Positions 11,428 to 20,345 of a DNA stretch of 64,000 nucleotides are shown here, one piece after another. Location: contig CM043957.1 of assembly GCA_014529385.2 (NCBI GenBank), positions 83,053,881 through 83,117,880 of the forward strand, written 5' to 3'. The stretch comes from Adiantum capillus-veneris. Lineage: Eukaryota > Streptophyta > Polypodiopsida > Polypodiales > Pteridaceae. Numbering within the stretch: position 1 is the first letter of the stretch; every line of letters starts with the position of its first letter. The notes beneath the pieces are model-generated. The model ran no database searches, was not told where the DNA came from, and worked only from the letters and a program-made list of their open reading frames with translations. Both the position numbers and the translations under genes were made by a program.

Positions 11428-11691
11428 TCATAAAGCATGAGTTGTAGTCTCCCTCGAGACCTGCCAGTAAATAGACTCAACCAGATGCAAACGAATCGTA
11501 GACATGGCTAACTCATCAAGATCCTGCCAATCACCATCACGCATAGACTTGGGCTTCGGCTTCGCCGATAAACCACGCAAGGGTTTATCCTGCCCCAAAT
11601 CCGCCAATGCAACAAGCATATGCTCCTTCCAAGCAACACCATCAAACTGTGTCAGACCATAACGCTGGAAGTCAAATGAAAAATCATCCAT
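11428..11691 (-). pseudogene. Copia Gag N-terminal region
   Basis: From ATG at 11,691: MDDFSFDFQRYGLTQFDG, then KEHMLVALADLGQDKPL and LDELAMSTIRLHLVESIYW, the standard copia Gag (UBN2/DUF4219 type) order 'F.G.ny..W...m...L........al.....w...d..a...I.l.l.d.i...v'. A stop after RETTTHAL truncates it, and the downstream frame resumes toward the zinc knuckle. The structural capsid role is family knowledge. Confidence 0.8.
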
Positions 11692-11924
11692 AATGCTCGC
11701 AAAAGAGCAACCAACAATGAGTAGCAAATGTCAACCAAATCAGCCCTAAACTGGCTCGAATCACATCAACAAAAGTCTGCAAATATGGCTCAAAACCTAA
11801 TGCAAAATTGCACCAATAACCGTGCAAAACCTTGCACAAAATCACAAGTCAATATGACTCGAATCCGGCTACCTAGCTCGTAGCCACACAAGCATACATC
11901 ACAATATTTACTCCTATGAGTGTG

Positions 11925-11998
11925 CCAAGATAACTGTACGCCTGTCAAACCTTGAGATAATCACCAAGCCCACACTGTGCGGTATCGATGCATACACA
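11925..11998 (-). repeat. Inverted breakpoint duplication, right copy
   Basis: Reverse complement of 9,595-9,671 with a few substitutions. It continues into the gag leader on one side (11,692-11,924, no gene seen) and abuts a partial + strand LTR at 11,999. Confidence 0.85.
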
Positions 11999-12106
11999 CC
12001 TTATACATAGCATAAGTGTGTAGGGGGTTGCTCACTCTTTGAGTCTCCCCACTCGTATCTGTGTGTCGTGTGTCTCCTTCTCTCTCACACTCTCCAATCC
12101 CCTACA
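11999..12106 (+). repeat. 3' LTR, last about 108 bp
   Basis: CTTATACATAGCATAAG to CCAATCCCCTACA, co-linear with 8,336-8,443. The first about 82 bp of the LTR are missing here because they went with the inverted segment. About 25 bp of LTR are present both here and in the reversed fragment. Confidence 0.9.
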
Positions 12107-12544
12107 CCTGCAAGATTTAGCATGGAAAGGATACACTTGCTTCAATAAACTGGAAGAATTTGACAGAGGTCTCAAGGCAAAGCTCAATGAAAGATGGGGG
12201 TGGAGCTGGAAATCAAAACAATGGGAGTACAGGTTCAAATGCATTTGGAGCTTCGCTATACTTGTGAAGCATAGTTTCCTGGCTTGGCTGATCATTCATA
12301 AGGGGATCTGGATAGCCCATAGAGCCATGAAAGCTAAGGTTGGAGATGGAAGGTGCAAGAGATGCAACTCTCAAGAAGACATCAAGCACCTGTTTATAGA
12401 TTGCCCCTTCAATAAGGAAAAGTTTTGAAACACTACATTTCTGTTGTAAGGACTCTCACCCTCACCCCTTCACTGTTGAAGAGGTCTTGCTAGGAGAGTG
12501 CATCAGATTGGATATTCCATGGTGGAACCTGTGGAGGTTTGCAT
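12107..12544 (+). pseudogene. LINE A zf-RVT domain
   Basis: Resumes the LINE frame after the copia insertion. Frame 12,039-12,428 (its first 22 codons are LTR) contains YRFKCIWSFAILVKHSFLAW, then GDGRCKRCNSQEDIKHLFIDCPF, the C-X2-C..H-X4-C zinc-binding reverse-transcriptase domain of plant LINEs. It ends at the duplicated TGCAT (12,540-12,544) where a solo LTR interrupts it. Confidence 0.85.
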
Positions 12545-12794
12545 TATTAAGTATGGAGCCTGATTTACCCTTGTAATTTTCTGTGGTAAAAGCGCACATT
12601 TGTAAGGCCCCCATTATGAGGAGAAGCCATCGTGCGTGAAGGAAAATCACTCACCGGAAACCAAAATTTTCACGGACAAGAATCAGGGGCAACTTTAAAG
12701 GCCTCGGGGGCGGAAGCCCCCGAGACTTTTTTTTCGCCAGAATATTCTTTTTCGCCGGAATATTATGGCCGGATGGTGGCCGAAAAGTGGTCGG

Positions 12795-12932
12795 AAAACA
12801 ACCGGTCGGTTGGCCGGTGGCCGGTAGTCAATGTCCAATGGCCGGTGGTCGGAAGTCAATGGCCGGTGGCCGGTGGTCGGAAGTCAATGGCCAGTGGCCG
12901 GTTGCCGAATTCAATGGCCAGTGGTCGAATTC
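12795..12932. repeat. GC-rich tandem repeat in solo LTR
   Basis: Four or five irregular units built on GGCCGGTGG-TCGGAAGTCAAT. The sister copy at 31,570-31,670 has fewer units. The 88-134 codon frames over this stretch are shadows of the repeat. Confidence 0.8.
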
Positions 12933-13057
12933 AAAAGCGGACTTGTCTTCTCAAGGGCGGCCACACATGGGCGGATTGGAGGGTCCGATTTGGACTTATT
13001 CGCACAAGGGCAGCTACACATGGCTGTCTCTCATAAGAGAGGGCAGCCCTTTTGGCC

Positions 13058-13066
13058 TATAAAAGG
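13058..13066 (+). promoter_or_regulatory. TATA box of solo LTR copy 1
   Basis: TATAAAAGG after GGCC. The sister LTR has the same site on the opposite strand at about 31,440. It sets the LTR orientation. Confidence 0.7.
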
Positions 13067-13375
13067 AGGCCATTTCTACACACATTTCATAGTGTGAAGT
13101 TGATGCAACAAGGTGAGTGTGAGGTGGTGAGAGTGAAGCAAGGCGGGAGCTCCATTAAGGGTATAATCCCTTTGTAAACTACTTCTTGTTTTGAAGTACT
13201 AAAGCCATTGAGTGGCTGCTTTCCCGTGGACGTAGCCCACATTGGGTGAACCACGTATATCGTGTGTACTCTCTCTCTCTCTCTCTCTACTCTATAATCT
13301 CGTGTATATAAATCTGTCTCTCTCCATTAAGTAATCTACTCAATTATCTATTTAGCTACGTCTTATTTCCTAACA

Positions 13376-13738
13376 TGCATATCTTTGGGCTTGTTGGACA
13401 CAGAGAAATGAAGCCATCTTCAACAGAATTGTTTCGAATAATCTGATTCCCTTCAAGCTGGAACTCAAAAAGCTTTCTGCTCATTGTCTAAATCAGATGA
13501 AAGAAGTCTCCACACTGTCAGCGAGTGAACTACATAAGTTAATCAGATGGCAAAAGTGGAAAGCCACACTACTCAAATTTTATTCAAAGCAAAGGCACAT
13601 TATGGTATCTACTTTATTTTCTTTGTAACCTTTTTTCTGTTGTGTGGGGATGCCTCTCTCTCATCCTGAGAGGTACAATTGTATTTCTTTTTTCCTTTCA
13701 TTCAAATGTCCAGTTCAGTTAAAAATAAAAATAAAAAT
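13376..13738 (+). pseudogene. LINE A C-terminal tail and A-rich end
   Basis: Continues the LINE protein: WTQRNEAIFNRIVSNN, then LELKKLSAHCLNQMKEVS, HKLIRWQKWKATLLKFYSKQ, the usual W..RN...f post-zf-RVT tail of plant LINEs, with a stop at about 13,628. The 3' UTR runs to AAAAATAAAAATAAAAATTT at 13,720-13,738. Confidence 0.8.
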
Positions 13739-13885
13739 TTAAGCTTTTGCAAAACGGTAAACTTTGTGGAAGGAGCAAATCTTGATAGCCACTGTTAGTA
13801 AAAACTTAGAAGGTATATGTGTGTAAAAACAATTGTTTCAAAGGTTATGCACTCCACTTATCTCTTCTCTATTTCTCTCTCTCTC

Positions 13886-14054
13886 TCTATACTATTATAA
13901 AAGGGGAAGGGATCCCCCCCCCCCTCTCGCAACACGTGACAAAAGCACCTTAATCTCGCCTGTGTGCTCTGAACCAAGCGCACTCAGCAAGAGAGGGAAA
14001 AGGCATGTGCGAAGAGAGAGAAAGAGAGGCGGTCGAGGCCGCTGACAATACTAG
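13886..14054 (+). mobile_element. Possible tiny Helitron-like element
   Basis: The left side reads TCTATACTATTATAAAAGG, close to the TC..TACTATTA start of many plant Helitrons. The right side ends CTAG followed by T, as required for CTRR|T, and GCGG..CCGC just before could form a short hairpin. The left flank is a CT tract, so the exact start is uncertain and the hairpin is weak. The rest of 13,739-14,194 holds only low-complexity sequence. Confidence 0.3.
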
Positions 14055-14194
14055 TACTATCTAATGCATCTTGAAGGGCCCTTGCATGTGGCATAAGGAG
14101 AGGGATTGGGTAGTGGAGGCCAAGACAAAGAAAAGGGAGGCTTCACGTGGGAGTCTAGAGCAAGAAAAGGGGCCTCTCTCTCTCTCTCTCTCCC

Positions 14195-14270
14195 CACACA
14201 CACACACACACACACGTGCACACACACACACACACACACACACATACGTGCGTGCACGTGTGCATGCGCA

Positions 14271-14327
<57 letters not shown>
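14195..14327. repeat. AC-rich microsatellite, host of gypsy copy b
   Basis: Two AC runs split by CGTGCACGTGTGCATGCGC. Copy b inserted at the CAACA at its right end. The long C-V or H-T repeat frames here are not genes. Confidence 0.95.
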
Positions 14328-14328
<1 letters not shown>

Positions 14329-14330
14329 CA

Positions 14331-15949
14331 TGTAATGGAATTGTCATATTTAATTTGAGAGTAGCGGAAATTAATGAGAGTACTTTTGAGAAATGACTTT
14401 GTGAGCATAGCGGGTGAACATAATTGAAGATAGCAACATAATCATAGCAATTAGCTAACTTGGCATGAACAATACTTTTGGAAGAGAGAGAATTTAGAGA
14501 ACATGACAACAGTTGAGGACTAGATTTATGTGGAGCCGGTCCCCCCTCCAATAGGCATTTGTATTATGATTTCTCCCATTAAGAGAGACTTGTTACAATA
14601 CAATCTTTGTGTTCCTTGTGACCTAGGTGATGCAATGAAGATGGAAAGCTTCATGCATCACAAACATAACATAAACTTGAAGAAAGATTTAACTATCCCA
14701 AGCCGCAGCCCCAAGACCTCAAACACCTTCGAAGGTGGAGAGAGCTAGCAGGGAATGAGGGTAGGGAAGAGGAAGAAGAAACATTTCGTAGGAGAAAGAA
14801 TTAGTTCCTCATTTATCCTAACTCTTGTTTCTAGCATACATAATAGCATATTAATGAAGAATAAGGAGATGGCAAACTTAAGCATTGAAGCATGGCTCTT
14901 GGTTGGATTTGCACTGCATATCCAAGAGTGTTGGTGTAGGCTCTCAACCTCTACTTGCTTGGAGAAGGAGAGGGAGCTCTTGCACTTTGCATATCACACA
15001 ATGAGAGTGTTTGTGAGTGTGTGTGGGTGAGTATACCCCCTAAGCAACCCCCTAGCTTGCTTGGGTCGATCCCCCCTTGTAGCTCATGCTTGAAGGTCAT
15101 TGGACCCCTCCAGGCCTAGCCAATCACAAGCAGGAGGCATTACAAGCAGCAAGGGTAGCCTTGAGATAAGTGTCCCCCTTTCCCCTTTGAGAGAGAGGGC
15201 TAGATAAATGCTAAATCATTTAATTAAATATCCTAAATTATTATTGGACCCCTTGGGTGGCCAACCAATAGGCTTCAGGCACACCATGAGGGCAACATGA
15301 GGAGGAACTTGACAAGTGTCCCTTTTGTTTTCTTTGCACCATGCATGCTTTGTGTGAGTGTGTGGGTGTTCTCTCTTATCCCCCCACATGTAGGGCTCGC
15401 CCCCTCCTTGTAGGGATTAAATCTTTGACTTTTTGACACCTCAAGCCCCTCATGCATAGGCCCAGTTCCCACCACAAGCTTGGCTCATAAGCACTTTAAG
15501 CTTGGGCTGGGTTCTCACCTCAAGTGCAACCCTAGCATCTCAAGCATGTCAAGCACCTCAAGCATCTCAATAATTAAGCACATCAAGCACCTCAAGCATC
15601 AAGCACCTTAGTCATGAAGCATGACAAGCAGGACAAGCACCTTGAGCTGGGTCAGGTTCCCGCGCCTCAAGCTCACCTAAGGTCAAAGGCCTTTTACACA
15701 CATTATTGGAGGTCTTCAATGAAGCTAACCCTAAGGTCTTTTGCTCCATTTGTTAGCCTTGCTCTTTGATAGACGATCTCTCATTTGGGCCCCTTTACCA
15801 TTGGCCCCGTGTTGAGATAGATCTATAAGCATATGTCTATATCTTAACACTTGTTCCCGTTTATTCTCCCACATTAAGTGATCAATTTAATATGAGAAAA
15901 TCATTTGGGTTGGTTAGATATTAGATATTAGATATTAGATTTTATGACA
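14331..15949 (-). repeat. 3' LTR of G1 copy b
   Basis: On the - strand starts TGTCATAAAATC at 15,949 and ends CCATTACA at 14,331. Paired with 20,346-21,945. Includes the CTCAAGCA-type short repeats near 15,530-15,640 that also mark the other LTRs. Confidence 0.9.
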
Positions 15950-16343
15950 TTACCTCTCTCTTGAAATCATAGTCGTCCTCGACTATGAGGTAGAAGAGAT
16001 AAAGCCTTAGTCATTAGTCAATTTTACTTAGCGGGTAGAGGATCCCTTTTTACCCTATGACATCTTTCCAAGATGTATGACTAATCCATTTGGTGCTTGG
16101 GAGACATAGCTGTCACAAGCATGTCTGCTCTTTAGTCCATTTCATTCTCCCAAAGTAGAGTGACAAATTCTACTTGGTGTTTGAGAGACGTCGTCATCAC
16201 AAACATGATTCTAAGCATGCCTACTAGCTAAATTTGTGCACAATTAAAAAGAGGACTAGTCTTATAAGACAAAAACATGAGTCATTTAAAAGAAATTTGT
16301 ACATTTGCTTACTCTAATGTAGCATTGTAAACATTGACAAGGT
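15950..16343 (-). other. 3' UTR and polypurine tract of G1 copy b
   Basis: AAGAGAGAGGTAA (reverse of 15,950-15,962) directly precedes the LTR and is the probable polypurine tract. The rest is the conserved G1 3' UTR with the CGAGGACGACTATGATTTC and GATGACGACGTCTCTC blocks. No gene seen. Confidence 0.75.
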
Positions 16344-17459
16344 TCATATTATCCTTAAGCTATATTCCTTGCATCCATCTAGCATCTTCAAAAGGATAAT
16401 TTTGAACTTAATAAGATATCGTCGGATAATCTTACCATGTCGTAGTATCTTGTCTTCATGCCGAAGGACAACTTCGGGTTGTAGCACCTCTTCTTGGTCT
16501 TCAATTTCGGGAGGGTCTTCAATAATTGGTCCAGTTGGTGGATCTCCTTTGTAGGGCTTAATTAGGCTTACATGAAAGGCATTGTGTATGAGCCAATGGT
16601 TGGGCAACTTGAGTTGATAAGCCGTCTCATTGATGGGCTTCAAGATTTGGAAAGGACCATAGTATCTTTTTGCTAGTTTAGCATAATACTTTTGATGGCC
16701 CGTAGGATTTTTGCCAGTCGTTTGCCTTAATCGAGCCTTAGGAAACTTGAGTAAGACCCAATCATTTTCTTTGAACATTAAGGCTCTTCTGTGCTTATCA
16801 GCAACATCTTTTTGCCTTTGTTGAGAGATGGATATAGCCTCCTTAATCTTTTGAAAAGATTATAGTAGGTCACGGCTATACTCATCGACGGCAAAGATCT
16901 TCCCATGTACTTTGAGTAGCAAGGGACTTTTAGGTCTTCCCTCAATGATCTCAAAAGGTGCTTTTCCCGTAGAAGTATGTACAGTATTATTGTAGGCATG
17001 CTCTACAAGAGGTAAGTACTTTTCCCATTGTGAGCGTTGATCTACTTCGGTAACATAAGTCTTGAGTAGATTGAGTATCGTAAGATTGGCTATCTCACTT
17101 TGGCCATCCGTTTGTGGGTGATAGGCCGAAGAGAAATTCAATCTTGTTCCTAGATTTTCAAAGATACCTTTCCAGAAATTACTGGTCATTCTAGGATCTC
17201 TATCTGACAGGATGGATGTGGGTAATCCATGGTGCTTGAAAATTTGAGATATGAAGAGAGTTGCCATTTGATGTGTCTTAATAGTCTTTTTGATAGGAAT
17301 AAAATGTCCTTCCTTGCTAAACCTGTCAACTATTGTCCATATTCCTGTATTCCCATGGATAGACTTGGGTAATCCAAAGATGAAATCCATGGATACTCTC
17401 CCATGGTGAATTTGGGATAGGCAATGGCTGGAGCAATCCACGTTTCTTCCCTCTATCAT
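16344..17459 (-). pseudogene. G1 copy b integrase core, linker and chromodomain-like tail
   Basis: Frames 17,459-16,860, then 16,859-16,344 (a TAA near 16,860 and frame changes between). Integrase core residues are present: SMDFIFGLPKS, then LSDRDPRMTS, then HPQTDGQSEIANL, giving D, D and E. After WVLLKFPKARLRQTTGKNP comes YGPFQILKPINETAYQLKLP, HNAFHVSLIKPY, then VLRHEDKILRHGKIIRRYLI, which fits a diverged chromodomain (compare LVKWKgyp..atWe). This places the family among chromoviruses. Broken at its N-side by a frameshift near IHG. Confidence 0.85.
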
Positions 17460-18735
17460 ACTTGGTCTTTTGGCATACTACACATTTTGAAACATACTCT
17501 TGTATGTCCACTTTCATGGTAGGCCAATAGAAGTACGTCTCTATTCCTCGGAGAGTAGGTTGAATACCTCTATGCCCCGCATATGGAGGAGCATGGGATT
17601 CATACATAACTTTCTCACGAAGGGAATGGGTAGCACATAGCCTATTGCCGTGGAGAAGATAACCATCCTGCAAGGTAAATGGTCCCTCTTTCTTCCCCAA
17701 AGCAAGGGCTGACATTATGTCTCTAAAGTCAGGGTCAATAGCATATTCATCTATCATAGAGGATAGATCATTGTGAGTAGCTATAGACACCGCATTAACT
17801 TTGGGTCGTCGTGAAAGTGCATCGACCACTTGATTGTGCTTACCAGCTATGTGAGCAATATGGAAATTAAATTGCGAAAGAAAATTTTCCCACCTCATTT
17901 GTTTGTCGGAAAGCTTGGTTTGCGTCATGAAATACTTGATACTTTGGTGGTCGGTTCGTAGGATAAATGGAGTCCCCAATAGGTAGTGCTTCCATGTGTC
18001 TAGGGCATGTAGAACAGCTAAAAGCTCTTTCTCATAAATGCCCAAGACTCGTTCATCAATATTGAGCCTTCGACTCTCATATGCTATGGCATGCCCTTCT
18101 TGAAGCAAAACTGCTCCAAGGCAATCACCACAAGCATCACATTGGACCTCAAATGGCTTTGAGAGATCCGGAAGCACGAGGACTGGTTGGGAAGTAAGCT
18201 TCTCTTTGAGCTTTTCAAAAGCATTTTTCTCCTTAGCAGTCCATACAAACTTAACTTTCTTCTTAGTTAAGTCGTGTAGTGGTCCTGCTACTTGAGAGAA
18301 TTTTGCTATGAAGCGTCTATAGTATGCGCACATACCAACAAAGCTTCTTAGCTCATGTAGATTTCTTGGGTTAGGCCATGCTTTTATTACCTCTAACTTT
18401 GATGGATCCATTCGGATACCATCTTTAGAGATAATATGACCTAGGTATTGAATCTCTTGAAGGAAGAATTCGCTTTTCTTTTGGTTGAGAAAAATCTTGT
18501 TCTCCCTCAATGTTTGAAAAATCACTTGGAGATGTTGCTTATGTTCCTCCAAAGACTTGGAGTAGATGATGATAACATCAAAGAACACTCTAGTGAATTT
18601 GTGGTATGGCCTAAAATTTTTCTCCATCAAACGATTGAACGTAGCTGGTGCATTAGTCAAGCCAAAAGGCATGACTAGATATTCATAAAGACCAAACGTT
18701 GTGTGAAACGCGGTCTTTAAGATATCTTCATCCAC
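17326..18735 (-). pseudogene. G1 copy b RT (C-part), RNase H and integrase zinc domain
   Basis: Single frame of 469 codons. [20 protein letters not shown] is intact, but the catalytic box reads VFFDVIIIYSK, with the second Asp of FFDD changed to Val. QEIQYLGHIISKDGI and LRSFVGMCAYYRRFI are the RT thumb/connection; FEVQCDACGDCLGAVLLQEG, KELLAVLHAL and RTDHQSIKYF are RNase H; HAPPYAGHRGIQ..CVVCQKTK is the HHCC integrase zinc finger. The frame shifts just before the integrase catalytic core. Confidence 0.9.
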
Positions 18736-18802
18736 TATCCTTATTTGATGATAGCCACTCTTAAGGTCAATCCTACTGAAGTAGGTAGAGCCTTGTAGCT
18801 TA

Positions 18803-18988
18803 TCAAACAGATCTTCTTATTTGAAGTTCTCTATGATAACAAGGACACAGAACCCGAGGTACAGGAAATCTGTTTTTGATAGTGATATGGTTTAGTGCTC
18901 GATAGTCCACACACATACGGTATGTACCATCTTTCTTTTGAACTAAAAGGACTGGAGAACAAAAGGGAGAGGAACTAGGCCTCACCAT
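18803..18988 (-). pseudogene. G1 copy b RT N-part with a 34-bp insertion
   Basis: [40 protein letters not shown] is the RT entry. After that, copy c reads [19 protein letters not shown], but copy b has 34 extra bases (about 18,819-18,852) that ruin the frame. The insert is absent from copies c and d and looks like repair filler. Confidence 0.85.
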
Positions 18989-19370
18989 CTTTGTCTACCA
19001 GCTCTTGTACTTGCCTCATGATCTCCTCTTGTTGAGCTTGTGACACTCGATAAGGAGGATTGTTAGGTGGTGAGCTTCCAGGAAGGAGCTCAATGCGATG
19101 GTCATCATCCCCTCGTTTTGGAGGTAAGTCCATAGGGATATCATCGATGAACACATCTTGGAATCCTTTTAGAAAATTAGACAAGTCTAACTCTTCTTGA
19201 TTCCTACCATTTACATTTGATAAAACATTAGTATCTTTTAGAGACTCTTTGACAAAAATCATGTATGCAGAAACTGAGCTCTTCATTGACTTATCAAAAG
19301 CAAGAGGATTTACAAGTGGAATAGTGCAACCACGCTCACTAGCATCTATATACATGTTCTTTCCCCTGTA
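18975..19370 (-). pseudogene. G1 copy b protease-RT linker
   Basis: MYIDASERGCTIPLVNPLAF, then FLKGFQDVFIDDIPMDLPPK and [20 protein letters not shown], the typical gypsy segment upstream of RT. A two-base deletion (AAAGATG against AAAGGCATG in copy c) shifts the frame at 18,995. A stop near 19,371 separates it from the gag-protease frame. Confidence 0.8.
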
Positions 19371-19371
19371 G

Positions 19372-20345
19372 TTAGGTGAAGTAGATTCTCCTTTCAGGGA
19401 ACTTCATGTTGGCAACCATGCGATCAAACCATGGTGCACCTAGGATAACATACTCATGTTGGAGAGGAGAGATGAAGAAGTCTTCTTTGTCGACATAGCT
19501 TTGGACATGAAGCCTCAACTTCCCAATCAAGGGAGTAATGGAGGCTTGTTGTCCCTTGAAAGCTGCATCAGCTACTACTATATCTCCCATCTCAAAACCT
19601 TGAAAGGGAGTAATGGAGGCTTGTTGTCCCTTGAAAGCTGCATCAGCTACTACTATATCTCCCATCTCAAAACCTTGAATGCCCAACTTGGTGGCCAACT
19701 CCGTTGATATGAAGTTGAGAGTAGAGCCAGGGTCAAACAAGATGAAGGCATCATGCTCTCTTACCTTTCCCCAAGCATAGGAAAGTGATGATCCTTTGCA
19801 ATGAACATCCTCTTTTGGAGTTTCGATGGTGGAAGCTCTAGGAGTCTCATTGCGAGTATTCTTCTTGGGGCAAGAACGATAGCCATATCCTTGCTCCCCA
19901 CACTTGAAACACTTATGGTCCTTGCGAAAAGCTTCAAGCTCTTTAGGAGAGAGTTTGTTTTTACCTTTGTAAACTCCCTTCTCCTTGGACCGATTGTTGT
20001 TGTTGCTGCAAGTGACTTGGGAAGTATTTTGAACATTGGTTTTCCCCTTTGCATCATTTTTGTCTTTGTTTTCCATGGGCTTGACATTACGTCTAGCCCC
20101 TTGATGGAAATTCATGCGTGAAGCAACCATGGTGTGATGGATTACTTTGCTAATAGTACCAGGCTGTTGAGAGTTGATGTATTCGGCCATCTCTTCAGGT
20201 AATCCCGCACAGAATTGCTGCCTTTGCTCGGCAAAGTCTATCTTTTGAAAGACAGTAGCCTTGAGATGTAAATCCCAAAACTTGTCTACGTACTTGTGGA
20301 TAGACTCATGAGAGAGAAGCTTCAAGCTGCGCCATTCAATAAGCA
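19372..20345 (-). pseudogene. G1 copy b Gag C-part and protease, 5' truncated
   Basis: The frame opens inside LTR sequence and enters gag at KVLIEWRSLKLLSHESIHKY. Includes CFKCGEQGYGYRSC, a zinc knuckle with the His replaced by Tyr, then the protease AFILFDPGSTLNFISTEL, where DPG replaces the usual D(S/T)G. A 75-bp in-frame tandem duplication (19,531-19,605 and 19,606-19,680) repeats 25 residues (GFEMGDIVVADAAFKGQQAS and following). Everything before this point in gag, and the PBS, is missing. Confidence 0.85.
19531..19680. repeat. 75-bp in-frame tandem duplication in gag-protease
   Basis: The block starting GGGAGTAATGGAGGCTTG occurs at 19,531 and 19,606, essentially identical. Copies c and d have one unit. 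Confidence 0.9.

Larger units (their letters stand above)
8254..12106 (+). mobile_element. Non-autonomous Ty1/copia element with its body inverted between direct LTRs
   Basis: The ends are TATTGGGG..CCTACA (first base pair of the normal TG changed to TA) with a perfect 5-bp target duplication CCTGC at 8,249-8,253 and 12,107-12,111. The 5' LTR (8,254-8,443) and PBS read on the + strand. Gag, protease and RNase H remnants read on the - strand, from 11,691 down to 9,911, and a reversed copy of the LTR start lies at 9,672-9,778. Inverted duplications at both breakpoints (about 75 bp and about 25 bp) show that the body was flipped. Integrase and RT core are absent. Confidence 0.85.
12545..13375 (+). 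repeat. Solo LTR, copia type (family S), copy 1
   Basis: Ends TATTAAG..CCTAACA (relative at 31,132 has TGTTAAG in reverse, so TG is mutated to TA here) with 5-bp target duplication TGCAT at 12,540-12,544 and 13,376-13,380. Contains TATAAAAGG at 13,058 and the block GACGTAGCCCACATTGGG..ACCACGTATATCGTGTG, typical of plant copia LTR R/U5 regions. No internal domain, so it is a solo LTR left by recombination. A GC-rich tandem repeat (about 12,800-12,930) and a CT tract lie inside. Confidence 0.9.
5302..13738 (+). mobile_element. LINE A: 5'-truncated L1-type retrotransposon with two nested LTR insertions
   Basis: Four segments read as one LINE: endonuclease C-part (5,302-5,763), spacer and RT (5,764-7,500), post-RT region (7,590-8,253), zf-RVT domain (12,107-12,544) and C-terminal tail with A-rich end (13,376-13,738). 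The interruptions at 8,254-12,106 and 12,545-13,375 carry their own target duplications, so they are younger than the LINE. The 5' end is cut by the G1 LTR at 5,301. It ends with AAAAATAAAAATAAAAATTT, a plausible degenerate poly(A) tail. Many stops and shifts make it inactive. Confidence 0.85.

Noticed and set aside
12632-13097. Overlapping 88-134-codon frames in the solo LTR
   Set aside because: Three frames are open at once over a GC-rich tandem repeat; a sister LTR has different lengths.
14057-14551. Long frames of repeated C-V, H-T or similar over the AC tracts (also 48,165-48,708, 56,109-56,631, 22,103-22,609)
   Set aside because: They are dinucleotide microsatellites read in frame; no start context, no conservation, overlapping frames on both strands.
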